Origin: Isochrysis galbana
Lineage: Eukaryota > Haptophyta > Isochrysidales > Isochrysidaceae
Direction of reading: 5' to 3'
Length of the DNA stretch: 64,000 nt
NCBI GenBank assembly: GCA_018136815.1
Contig: CM030933.1
Location: 7,355,137-7,419,136, forward strand
Program-made: the position numbers and the translations under genes
Notes under the pieces: generated by a model
Told to the model about the DNA's origin: nothing
The model's input: only the letters and a program-made list of their open reading frames with translations
Database searches by the model: none
Shown: positions 11,911-19,350 of the stretch, one piece after another
Numbering within the stretch: position 1 is the stretch's first letter
Layout of the letters: each line of letters opens with the position of its first letter

Positions 11911-12714
11911 CTATGCCCTCTGCTTGATGAAGGTGACCAGCAATGTTGGAATGGTTGGTGGAAGTTCCAGCTGCACGCGCGGACGGGCAGGGTGGTTGAG
12001 CTTGTGCTTCTTGGGCGGCGGCTGCGTCTCCTCCAGGTTGCCAATGATGCTGAGGAGCGCGGCGTGTTCCTCCTCGCCATCGCCATGCAGCGCAGCACGC
12101 TGACGAATTGGAGTGGCCCATAGGGCCTGAGGGCAATGAGGAAGGAGACCTAGATATCCCGAGGAGGGGTGCGGTCTGTCGACCTGGTAGCAGAAGAGGC
12201 GTTGCGCCGTCTCGTGTTGCAGGGGGTTTCGTGCGTTAAAGAGCTGCTCAATGTAAGCAAAGATCGGTTCCGTCGCGTTACAACGCGCTAAATGTACCGA
12301 CGACTCGGGGGCCGCCCCACAGAAGCGGCACGTTGGGTCGCCGGCGAATCTATTGGCCGTTGCAATCCGTCTATGTAGAATATGTGACGGATCCGAGGTT
12401 ACCACTGCCTCAGATGGGAACAGAGGGGACGGAAGGGAAGCGGCGGGAGGCGCGGCGGAAGTTGGGGGGTGGCCAATGACTAGGGCCAGGTCAATACTTC
12501 TGGCAAAACTTGCCCAAACTTCTCGGCCAAACTTGCGGGAATCTTGTAACGGACTACCCAAACTTCTCGTGTAACTTCTCACAATTTCTCGTCCCGAAAG
12601 TAGCCGCAGGTACATCCGCAACTCCGCAACATGTTTCCCTTTCTTGTGAGAGGGCATGGGCGTGTAGAAGACAAGCTGATTGGGGGACGAGGGGGGGGGG
12701 AAGGGCGGGAGCAT
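11911..12714 (-). pseudogene. LINE-like C-terminal fragment with CCHC-type zinc knuckle
   Basis: This 267-codon frame contains CRFCGAAPESSVHLARC about two thirds along, preceded by HILHRRIATANRF. A C-x2-C spaced from an ES-x-H-L-x3-C motif is the zf-RVT pattern found at the C-terminus of many non-LTR retrotransposon polymerases. The reverse transcriptase core is absent. Positions 12102-12150 inside the frame are near-identical to the last 48 bp of the gypsy LTRs here, so the frame is mosaic. It may be the tail of the element whose ORF1-like frame begins at 13590, or an independent relic. Confidence 0.45.
12102..12150 (-). repeat. 48-bp copy of the gypsy LTR terminus
   Basis: On the minus strand the segment runs CTTCCTCATTGCCCTCAGG and on to CCAATTCGTCA, the terminal block of the LTRs at 467, 25860 and 52142. 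Similarity stops on the inner side after about 48 bp. It is therefore a small LTR relic, or the LTR terminus was taken from this kind of sequence. Confidence 0.7.
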
Positions 12715-12783
12715 GAATGAGGGATCGCGGATCGCAGCTCGCCTGGCATGAGCGACTTGTGCCCCTCTCCCTCTTCCTCTTCT

Positions 12784-13590
12784 TCAACTAAGTTTATACT
12801 TGGTTGACCCATGGGGGGGCACGAGCCCCCCCTCTCTCCACTCCTCCCCTGCCATGGGGGAGGAACCACCCATCCCCCTGGCACGCCTGATGGCTTGCCA
12901 GGAGGCCACTGCCCTACTGACCCACTCCCTTCCCCACAGGCTCGCCCCATTCGCCCATCCTGGCCCCTCGTGACCAGCCCATCGCTCCAACCCCCCCTCC
13001 CCCCCTGGTCGACAGGCAGACAGGTGCAGATTGGGGGCCCCAGAGGCTCGGGAGCGCCAGCGAGGGAGAGGCAAGGGAGGCCAGGGCCCAGCCCCAGCCT
13101 CCTCTGCCCCCTGAGCTGGCCTCCAGGAGCCTCCAGGGGCCGCCAGAGGGCAGCTGGAGGCCTGCCGCAGGCGCGCCATCGCGCGTGCCTGCAGGAGAGG
13201 GGAGAGAGAGCGCGGAGAAGGGGGTGGGCGGAGCGAGGGCTCGGTCTGTTCGACCGGCCGGGCCTGTGCCTCGTGCTTGCGCACGTGGTCAGTGCCGTGG
13301 CGTTGTAGGGGCCCAGCCCGGAGGCTTTCCCTATGGGAGGTTGCGCGTTGTGGATCTGGCTGTGCGCTGGTTCGCATGTGCTGGTCTCGCTGTGCTGGTG
13401 TGTTGTGTGCTGTTGGATTGTGTTCTGCAATTGCGGCTGTGTGGGCTCGGCTCGGGCCGTGGCTCGCGGGCACCTGGGCTGGCATGGCCCTGGCTGGAGG
13501 GCGCTGCGGCTGCGCAGCGTCTGTCATGTCGTGGTCGGTCGGCGCGGCGGGGTGGGCGTCGAGAGAGGGTGGGAGCGTGGCGCGCTCCAT
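12784..13590 (-). CDS. Hypothetical proline/arginine-rich ORF, possible LINE ORF1
   Basis: An open frame of about 268 codons starts MERATLPPSLDAHP, directly downstream of the palindrome at 13595-13616. It is rich in Pro, Ala, Arg and Gly and has no recognisable domain. The neighbouring frame in the same orientation (11911-12714) carries a retrotransposon-type zinc knuckle, so an ORF1 role is possible. High GC makes long chance frames common, and the overlapping +1 frame (12579-13430) is equally open. Confidence is low. Confidence 0.25.
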   Translation of the reverse strand: MERATLPPSLDAHPAAPTDHDMTDAAQPQRPPARAMPAQVPASHGPSRAHTAAIAEHNPTAHNTPAQRDQHMRTSAQPDPQRATSHRESLRAGPLQRHGTDHVRKHEAQARPVEQTEPSLRPPPSPRSLSPLLQARAMARLRQASSCPLAAPGGSWRPAQGAEEAGAGPWPPLPLPRWRSRASGAPNLHLSACRPGGEGGLERWAGHEGPGWANGASLWGREWVSRAVASWQAIRRARGMGGSSPMAGEEWREGGLVPPHGSTKYKLS

Positions 13591-13594
13591 GACC

Positions 13595-13616
13595 CTATCG
13601 TTTATAACGATAGTTG
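13595..13616 (-). promoter_or_regulatory. Palindrome AACTATCGTTATAAACGATAG before an ATGGAGCG start
   Basis: An inverted repeat (ACTATCGTT / AACGATAG) ends 4 bp before ATG GAG CGC GCC at 13590 on the minus strand. The same arrangement recurs at 34977-34998, and related forms precede ATGs at 6670 and 14205. A regulatory or element-terminus role is inferred only from this recurrence. Confidence 0.55.
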
Positions 13617-13689
13617 TCAAGTTGACTCAAGTAACCTCCAGGTGACATCGAAAGGTGTTAGCAGGGATGGGGATAATTGAACGCTTTTG

Positions 13690-14060
13690 GTCTAAGTGGG
13701 AGAGTGATGATGACAGCGACCGATGAGAACGCGGAACGACAAGAATCGAGAATCGAGAGCGAGAAACGAAGAACGCGGAACGACGAGAATCGAGAATCGA
13801 AGAACGAGAAACGAAGAACGCGGTAGCGCTTGGTTTAACCCACTGAGAGTGCACGCTCTTTGGGGGGTGAGACAAGGGGTCATCACACCCTTTCACATGT
13901 GTTTGATTGTTTCGATTTTTGTCCGTTTGTTCAAGCTTGTTTTGGGCCTGATCACCCCATTACTCGCGTGGACGCTCGACTTAAGTCGGGGGGTGTCGCA
14001 TCCAGAGTATTTTATATACTCTATGCGGATGCGGTGTCTCCATCATGCGTTGTGTGAAGA
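13690..14060. repeat. Gypsy debris: GAATCGA tandem tract and an LTR-like start
   Basis: 13722-13830 is built from GAGAATCGAGAATCGAGAG and GAAACGAAGAACGCGGAAC units, the same tract found at 26985-27180 in the intact gypsy element. At 13987-14000 CGGGGGG followed by TGTCGCATCC resembles the polypurine tract plus LTR start of those elements, but in plus orientation. Fragments of at least two elements therefore lie here. Confidence 0.55.
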
Positions 14061-14204
14061 AAATTGAGTGAGTTTTGTATTCACCAGTGAGTTGTCTCGA
14101 AGTCTCGAAGCTCCGCCGCATTGCACGCCGAATTGGTTCGTTTGTCCTTATTTGTTTCGTTGGTTTGTTTGTGCGATGTTCAAACTATTGTTATAGTTTG
14201 AACT

Positions 14205-15206
14205 ATGGAGCGTGCCGCGACCGCTCCCGAGCCCCAGGCGACCCTCGCCACCGCGCCCCACCTGGGACGCCCCATGCCGCCCGAGGCGGCTCGTCAGAAA
14301 GCCCTCTCAGAGCCCATCCAACCCATCCAAACCACACCCGCGCAGGCGCGCGGGGTGGCGAGCACTGGCACCGAACAGGTTGCCACCATGGCTCTGCGTA
14401 GCATGCAGGGGGTCTTTGAGACCCCCTCCAACAGTGGGAGACCCTCCCACCCCAAGAGCACCTCATGTGGGAGGGCAGCCTTGCTGCCCTCCCCATGGTG
14501 GAAACCTCTACCATCAGTGCACCCATCATGGGAGGGCACTTCACAACCATCAATCTTCCCTGGAGAGCACCCCATGCCTCTGTTTCCCAACTTGTTGACA
14601 CACTTGTTTTCTTCACTCCACTCTTGTGGGCCACAAGTACCTACAGCTCAGTGCCCTGCCTTGGGCCCTCTTTCAACACTAGACTCCCTCTCCCACTCCC
14701 CCTTCACACCACAACCAACCCAAACAGCACGAACCCCCTCACCCTCTGTTTCAAGCACCAAAAAGTTCAACTCAAGACCCATGTTGATACACTTATCGTT
14801 TTCACCCCACTCTTGTGGGCCACAACTACCTACAACTCAATGCCCTTTGGGCCCTCTTCCAATACTTGAATCCCTCTCCCACTCCCTCTTCCAACTACAA
14901 CCAACCCAAGAAGCACAAACCCCCTCGTTCTCTGTTTCAAGCACCAATAATTTCGACTCAAGACGAGAGGGAGGACATGCCTTGAGGCGGCGTCGCTGCC
15001 CATGCCTAGCGCAAGGGTATAGCGCCCCCACTCAGACATCTCCTTCCCCACAGCTCCTCTCTGAGGAGTTGCTCCTCTCCCTCCCATTAGGCCCCCTTGC
15101 CTGCGAGACCAGAACAGGATCCTGGCATAGGGGGCTGTCTGAGTGTGGAGGGAGGGGCGCTCTGGCTAGCGCAGGTAGAAAGCTAGTGAGGAGCTGGGTG
15201 GCATAA
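14205..15206 (+). CDS. Hypothetical protein with 63-residue tandem duplication
   Basis: I do not recognise this protein (333 residues, MERAATAPEPQATLATAP start). It begins 4 bp after the palindrome CAAACTATTGTTATAGTTTG. Its middle contains two copies of a segment starting at an HSCGPQ(V/L)PT(A/T)QCP block. The underlying DNA is duplicated with a 189-bp period (about 14591-14779 and 14780-14968), exactly 63 codons, and the frame survives in both diverged copies, which mildly supports coding. The protein is Ser/Pro/Thr-rich without membrane segments. It ends 85 bp before the virus-like element. It could be an ORF of an uncharacterised repeat family. Confidence 0.35.
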   Translation: MERAATAPEPQATLATAPHLGRPMPPEAARQKALSEPIQPIQTTPAQARGVASTGTEQVATMALRSMQGVFETPSNSGRPSHPKSTSCGRAALLPSPWWKPLPSVHPSWEGTSQPSIFPGEHPMPLFPNLLTHLFSSLHSCGPQVPTAQCPALGPLSTLDSLSHSPFTPQPTQTARTPSPSVSSTKKFNSRPMLIHLSFSPHSCGPQLPTTQCPLGPLPILESLSHSLFQLQPTQEAQTPSFSVSSTNNFDSRREGGHALRRRRCPCLAQGYSAPTQTSPSPQLLSEELLLSLPLGPLACETRTGSWHRGLSECGGRGALASAGRKLVRSWVA

Positions 15207-15290
15207 GGGGGGAAGGGTGCTTGCGCTTGCCGCGGCAGGGTGTCCTGTCTTTAGTGAGCGCTAGTCCCGTTCCTTTGCCGCGCCGCGACC

Positions 15291-15712
15291 GACAATGTGG
15301 GGGATTTTTGTGGGTAGGGCCAAGTCCAGCAAATAGGGGCTCCAGGCCGGCCCATTTGGCATCCACCCGCCGCACGAGGCCAGACCCGTCAAAAAATTTT
15401 TTTCGGCCGAGCGGCGCCGGGGTTCGACCCGCAGACTTTTCGGGAGTGAGGACTGGGCCCTGTCGGGGCAGGCCACGAGGTCCACGTGGATCATCCAACT
15501 CAGTCTTCCACCGGGTTTATAGCTTCGCCTTTTCGGCGAGGCCTGCCGCCCGGCCGCCAGTGAGTTTCCGTGGAGCTGCGATCGGCCGCCCCTTGCCGCC
15601 CGTGGCTGCGCGCCGTCCGTCTGTGCGTCTGTGTCCAGCTGCACAGGTCGGCAGCCAGCTGCACGCAGCCCGCACGCAGCAAGGGGCAGCCATGCGCAGC
15701 AAGGGACAGCCG
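15291..15712 (+). repeat. Left terminal inverted repeat (422 bp)
   Basis: Starts GACAATGTGGGGGATTTTTG and runs to CAGCCG at 15712. It pairs with 20822-21243 with only a few mismatches seen by eye (for example AAATAGGGG against AAAAAGGGG, and ACTGGGCC against ACCGGGCC). It is GC-rich, with one A/T homopolymer block at 15394-15402. It contains GGGGTTCGACCC, which resembles an RNA polymerase III B box, but no tRNA fold. Confidence 0.95.
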
Positions 15713-15731
15713 GCAGGCGTGCACGAAGACT

Positions 15732-15767
15732 GTCACCACAAGCAGAGTGGGGGGTATGGGAGGATAT
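15732..15767 (+). promoter_or_regulatory. Shared 36-bp upstream motif, copy 1
   Basis: GTCACCACAAGC followed by AGAGTGGGGGGTATGGG and AGGATAT. The element at 20248-20283 matches at 33 of 36 positions. Each ends 38-47 bp before the ATG of a plus-strand gene and sits just inside a TIR. A viral promoter is the simplest reading. Confidence 0.7.
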
Positions 15768-15805
15768 GAGAGGGGTATCGAGCCTGCGTGCAGTGTGTTT
15801 CTGCC

Positions 15806-16159
15806 ATGGAGTCCGAAGTCGTCGTGTACTGGTTGGAAGCTGTCGGCGGAACCGTGGTAGGTAGTTTGAGCTACATAGGATACACGAACAACCTGGGTCA
15901 TCGGCTGCTGCAGCACAACGGTGAGCTGGCTGGAGGGGCTCGGTACACCACCAGAGTCAGGTTGAACACTGGATGTTCCTGGCAAGTCCATGCGTATGTG
16001 TCTGGTTTCGTGGATGAGCGTGAGGCGTTACGCTTCGAATATCGCCTGGCCCGTTCATTCCGTCGATGCAAACACATGAGTTCGAAGGAAGCGGTGTTCT
16101 GCAGACTGCTGAGCGATCATGGGCACTTGTCGAGGAACAGCTATCCCACAGAATTTTAA
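15806..16159 (+). CDS. SLX1-type GIY-YIG endonuclease (virus-like element)
   Basis: A 117-residue GIY-YIG nuclease domain. The N-terminal strand VVYWLEA, then SLSYIGYTNNLGHRLLQHN, supplies the two tyrosine motifs, the arginine and the HN of the family. NGELAGGARYT and GFVDEREALRFEYRLAR match the SLX1 subgroup, whose cellular members cut branched DNA. The C-terminal RING/PHD finger of cellular SLX1 is absent, as in short viral versions. The start is the ATG at 15806 (a GTG at 15788 is possible but not expected in a eukaryotic virus). Likely role: resolving replication or recombination intermediates, or end processing. It is preceded by the shared promoter motif and flanked by the left TIR. Confidence 0.8.
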   Translation: MESEVVVYWLEAVGGTVVGSLSYIGYTNNLGHRLLQHNGELAGGARYTTRVRLNTGCSWQVHAYVSGFVDEREALRFEYRLARSFRRCKHMSSKEAVFCRLLSDHGHLSRNSYPTEF

Positions 16160-16344
16160 AAATTAATTAGTTTTGAGGCACGGACATCGAACAATTTTTT
16201 TCTGCGGGTAGGGTAAAGGCAAGGGGTTTCACAAATAAACTTAAATTTCAAAAAAATTCTAAAAATAGAACCCACAAAAATAAAACTCAGCTCGGACGAA
16301 AAACGCACAGTGGGACGTCGAGCAACTTTTTTCTCCAGCATATA
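16160..16344. other. AT-rich spacer in the virus-like element
   Basis: Base composition changes sharply to A/T-rich with several A and T runs. It lies between converging genes (nuclease from the left, minus-strand ORF from the right), so it probably holds the 3' ends of both. No ORF is seen. Confidence 0.5.
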
Positions 16345-16674
16345 TCAGAGGACGACCACCGACATAGCATGAGCCTTCGCCAGACCACCCTCATCCCGAC
16401 CGCCGGAACCCCCGAATTCCGTCACGGTTCGGCTTCGAGAAGCGCTTCCGCGCGCCAAAAACGGCGATGGAGGCGGCAGATGGCGCAGCAGGGTCTCACC
16501 GCGAACGGAAACCCGCCAAGCAGCGCCACCTTCGTGGTTGACAGCGCGGAGGAGATTGGATACATCTTCGAACGAATGTACGCAAGCCAGTTGGGCGGAA
16601 GGTTCATCTCGGACGCTGGCCTCTGTCTCTCGCAGCTCCAGCTCAAGAGACCTCGACCTCGTCCTTACGGGCAT
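16345..16674 (-). CDS. Small ORF of unknown function (virus-like element)
   Basis: 109 residues starting MPVRTRSRSLELELRE, with an acidic/basic mixed composition and a VSNLLRAVNHEGGAAWRV segment. No family is recognised. Its ATG lies inside the final codons of the upstream frame (16665-16868): the two overlap by about 10 bp in different frames, typical of compact viral genomes. A frameshift linking the two into one protein is an alternative. Confidence 0.45.
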   Translation of the reverse strand: MPVRTRSRSLELELRETEASVRDEPSAQLACVHSFEDVSNLLRAVNHEGGAAWRVSVRGETLLRHLPPPSPFLARGSASRSRTVTEFGGSGGRDEGGLAKAHAMSVVVL

Positions 16675-16868
16675 TTGTTCTCTCCTTGTTCAACATCGGT
16701 CAAAATTTGCTGTAGCTGCTCCTCGCTCAACGTTGCTCCGGCCACCGCCAAGGTGTGCACAAGCGCATCCGGCAGGTTGGGGAAAGCGATCTTGAGCTCG
16801 TGGAACATCGTGTTTATCTTGGCCTGAGACTCATCGGGGGCGTGGCGCGGGATGACGTCTGTGATCAT
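16665..16868 (-). CDS. Small helical ORF of unknown function (virus-like element)
   Basis: 67 residues. It has no transmembrane segment; hydrophobic residues are spaced as in amphipathic helices (INTMFHELKIAFPNLPDALV, then LSEEQLQQILTDVE). No family is recognised. The stop overlaps the next gene's start. The ATG at 16868 follows an AT-rich leader. Confidence 0.45.
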   Translation of the reverse strand: MITDVIPRHAPDESQAKINTMFHELKIAFPNLPDALVHTLAVAGATLSEEQLQQILTDVEQGENKCP

Positions 16869-16937
16869 TATTATGTGTTAGCGGTTGTAAGAGATTCAAG
16901 CTCTCTTCACCTCGTGTACTCTGTGCCATAGAAAAAA

Positions 16938-17045
16938 ATGACCGACGCTCTTCTGGCGATAGTGACATCGATCGCCGCGTCTTTGACGGCGAGCATCCAA
17001 ATTTTCATGTGCGTGCGTGCGTTATTTTGTACAAAGAATAGGTAG
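16938..17045 (+). CDS. Tiny single-span membrane peptide ORF 1
   Basis: 35 residues starting MTDALLAIVTSIAASL, with a single hydrophobic helix (residues 4-27) and a basic end (CTKNR). It is preceded by an A-run leader (GAAAAAAATG). Very short frames arise by chance, but it is followed after 4 bp by a second peptide of the same design, which favours a real pair. A small virion-membrane or lysis-type role is only a guess. Confidence 0.35.
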   Translation: MTDALLAIVTSIAASLTASIQIFMCVRALFCTKNR

Positions 17046-17049
17046 GGCG

Positions 17050-17142
17050 ATGTCATTGCAGTTTGTCACGCTGCTAATTTCTGCCGCAGAACTCTGCGTC
17101 AGTATGGCCACGCTTCTGATCATGTTTCGCAGAAGAGAGTGA
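17050..17142 (+). CDS. Tiny single-span membrane peptide ORF 2
   Basis: 30 residues, MSLQFVTLLISAAEL then CVSMATLLIMF, ending in the basic FRRRE. The topology is the same as its neighbour: one hydrophobic helix then positive charges. It starts 4 bp after the stop of the first peptide and ends 46 bp before the end of the convergent capsid-like gene. Confidence 0.35.
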   Translation: MSLQFVTLLISAAELCVSMATLLIMFRRRE

Positions 17143-17188
17143 AAAAAATGACACAAACCCACATTTTTTTGTCCGTTTTCCACACCAT

Positions 17189-18490
17189 TTAGTGAATAAC
17201 CTCGATCACGCGTCCAGCTCCAATCCTGAGGGACGCGGTGCACTCGGCGAAGATCATCGACTGGTGCGTGTTGGTGCCATCGTTGTGCGACACAAATTGA
17301 CCAGTCAGGGACACGCCTCGGGTGTCTAGACCCGAAATCGTGCGCGACTTCTCCGACCCAGGGAGGTTCAACCGAGCGCATACAATGAATTTTTGCGTAC
17401 GGAAGGCGGCACGTGTTACGTACTTGTACGGCTCATCGCACAGATCGGCGACACTGTTGCGCGAGATCTCCGCCCAGGCCTGTGGGTCGGCTTGGAACTG
17501 AGGGTACATTGCGCCGTTCAGAGACAGCTGATAGGTCGCATTGCTAGTCGGAATGGTGCTCGTGAAGATGCTGGGGATATATTCTTCACCACTGAGCTGG
17601 ACATTCGGGTCGACAGTGACGGAACCGGCGCTAGTGCCATGAACGCCATTTGCGGCTTTACCGTTTGCGATATCGACGATACGGCGAAGCAACACCCAAA
17701 CCCGATCAAGGGACTGAGTAGCTACGGTGAAGCGAGACGTGCCACCGTGGTTCTGGATAGTGCTAATGTAGTTCTTGTATGGAACCTCTAGAAATCCCTT
17801 CTCAGCAATGATTCGTCGATTCATTTCCGAAAACGTGTTGTCGCCCATTTGCATGACCTCGACGGTGGCAAATAGGTCATTGAGCTGATACGAACCACTC
17901 GCCCCACCAATGTCGCTGGTCATTGCTGCAACTGATGTAGGGTTGCCCGAGACGCTGATGACGTCTGCCGCTGCCGTGTGCAGGGTGATCGTGATGTCGC
18001 CGACGAGCGAACTGTCTACGATTACGTCGGTGTCAAGGAAGCCGAGGAAGCGTCGAGCGACCACCGGAGTGTCCTCGACCAGGCCGATCGCGCCAGACTC
18101 TGTGTACGAATTTAGACGCTGCATCTCTCCATGTCCGACAAGGAGGTCCTCGCGCTTACCTAGAACGACGTTCCTCGCATAGTTTAGAACGTGAGTGTAG
18201 TTGGATCCCTGCGCTAGCTGCACTCCACCAATGCTCACTTCCACCCGATCGAACATGCTGCGAGCGTCCGGTGGAAGTCTGGCGGCGGCCGTGTCTGGAG
18301 TGGCGGATGCACGAGCCGTGAAATGAACCGCGAACGACTTGGGATTCAGGAGAGCATTTGACGGCAGCGTGAACCGGATCTGTTGGTTTGGTCCAATGGC
18401 CGATCGACTGCCTTGCGCCTCTAGCCGCACGTGGTTCGTCGAGAACCCGGCGATCCGGTTGGCGATGTTGAGCAGAACTGGTGGTAGCAT
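17189..18490 (-). CDS. Major capsid-like protein 1 (double-jelly-roll type, inferred)
   Basis: 433 residues from the ATG at 18490; the frame runs further upstream, but that part is antisense to the divergent gene. Near the N-terminus RFTLPSNALLNPKSFAVHF is followed by FDRVEVSIGGVQLAQGSN and then by beta-rich segments (GDITITLHT, LFATVEVMQMG). The pattern of an LPS-x-LL strand, a (D/E)RVEV-x-IGG-x-QL strand and a long beta-rich tail resembles major capsid proteins of polinton-like viruses. It has full length and no internal stops. The neighbouring divergent gene is a paralogue. Fold assignment is inference from pattern and paralogy and needs a structure prediction. Confidence 0.6.
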   Translation of the reverse strand: MLPPVLLNIANRIAGFSTNHVRLEAQGSRSAIGPNQQIRFTLPSNALLNPKSFAVHFTARASATPDTAAARLPPDARSMFDRVEVSIGGVQLAQGSNYTHVLNYARNVVLGKREDLLVGHGEMQRLNSYTESGAIGLVEDTPVVARRFLGFLDTDVIVDSSLVGDITITLHTAAADVISVSGNPTSVAAMTSDIGGASGSYQLNDLFATVEVMQMGDNTFSEMNRRIIAEKGFLEVPYKNYISTIQNHGGTSRFTVATQSLDRVWVLLRRIVDIANGKAANGVHGTSAGSVTVDPNVQLSGEEYIPSIFTSTIPTSNATYQLSLNGAMYPQFQADPQAWAEISRNSVADLCDEPYKYVTRAAFRTQKFIVCARLNLPGSEKSRTISGLDTRGVSLTGQFVSHNDGTNTHQSMIFAECTASLRIGAGRVIEVIH

Positions 18491-18650
18491 CTTATGTTTT
18501 GTGGGTGTGTCTTTCCGTCCTAAATAGTACAGTACAAAAAAATATTCAGTGAGTGCGATCAACCTTCGGACGTCGATGACCGTCGGTGTGAGCATGGCGA
18601 TGAATTTTTTTATATGCATATTAGATAGGCAAAAGAGGCACACACACATC
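18491..18650. promoter_or_regulatory. Divergent promoter between the two capsid-like genes
   Basis: A 160-bp region feeds both genes. Reading outward, each start codon is preceded within 25 bp by an AAAGA...CACAC-type stretch: GGAAAGACACACCCAC on the minus side and AAAAGAGGCACACACACA on the plus side. A T-run/TATATGCATATTAG block at 18605-18622 could serve as a TATA-like element. Shared late-type control is inferred. Confidence 0.5.
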
Positions 18651-19350
18651 ATGGACGTGATACACGCCCTCGGGGCAAAGCTTTCGAATTTCACCACCAC
18701 CCATACGACACTGGAACCGCTCGCCGGCAGGGGCGATGTGAGTCCAGGCGGATTCATAGAGTTCGAGCTCCCTTCAGAATCGCTAGTCAATCTCCCGAGT
18801 TTCGCCCTCCATGTGGATGTCGCTCTCGAGGGAACGCTCACTGATGGTACAATAGTGCAACGAATTCCGCTAGGAGAAACGATGATCGAGAACGTCGAGA
18901 TCCTATGTGGCGGGGTGAGGCTCGATGGTGGAGGAGGGTATCTGGGGAATTTCAAGAACAAGAGAGACATGCTGAACGGCGTTAGCGGTGATGCGCTATC
19001 CAAGCCGTTTATGCACCCTGGTATGGATCCAGAGCAAGGTAAGGCGGTTGATGTGGTAGAAGATGAGACGCGCGTATGTCTGCGCCGTTTTGATGGTTTT
19101 CTATCTGCTGGGGTCGTTGATATGAGCCTGCTACCTCCGGTCACTGTCCGGATTGAGCTTACCAAGGCGAGGGTAGTCGTGACGGCGGCTGAACTCGCGG
19201 ACGGGATGCGGAGTCCCGCTGCCGCACCATACACGTCGTCGAATTTCGTCGTGCGAAACCCTCATGCAGTGGTTGAGTTGATAGGCGTTGGTAGCGAGTA
19301 TGACCGTTTGCAGGAGTCGATCATCGGCTCACGCGGATATCTTCCGAGCG
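18651..19350 (+). pseudogene. Major capsid-like protein 2, 3'-truncated
   Basis: From the ATG at 18651, about 233 residues align by eye with capsid-like protein 1: IEFELPSESLVNLPSFALH, ENVEILCGGVRL, and LRRFDGF then VTVRIELTKA, ending at IIGSRGYLP, which matches IIAEKGFLE of protein 1. Homology stops there at about 19345. Roughly the last 190 residues expected from the paralogue are missing, and the frame runs on to 19457 through antisense reductase sequence. It is therefore a broken gene fused at a deletion junction. The paralogue relation implies an ancestral virus with two capsid-type proteins. Confidence 0.65.

Noticed and set aside
15410-15440. tRNA or polymerase III B-box in the TIR (GGGGTTCGACCC)
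   Set aside because: The T-loop-like string is just a short palindrome. No acceptor, D or anticodon arms can be folded around it.
18491-19234. Open frame extending the capsid-like protein 1 upstream to 681 residues
   Set aside because: The added part is antisense to the divergent capsid-like gene 2 and crosses the shared promoter region. The paralogue starts at the equivalent of the ATG at 18490.
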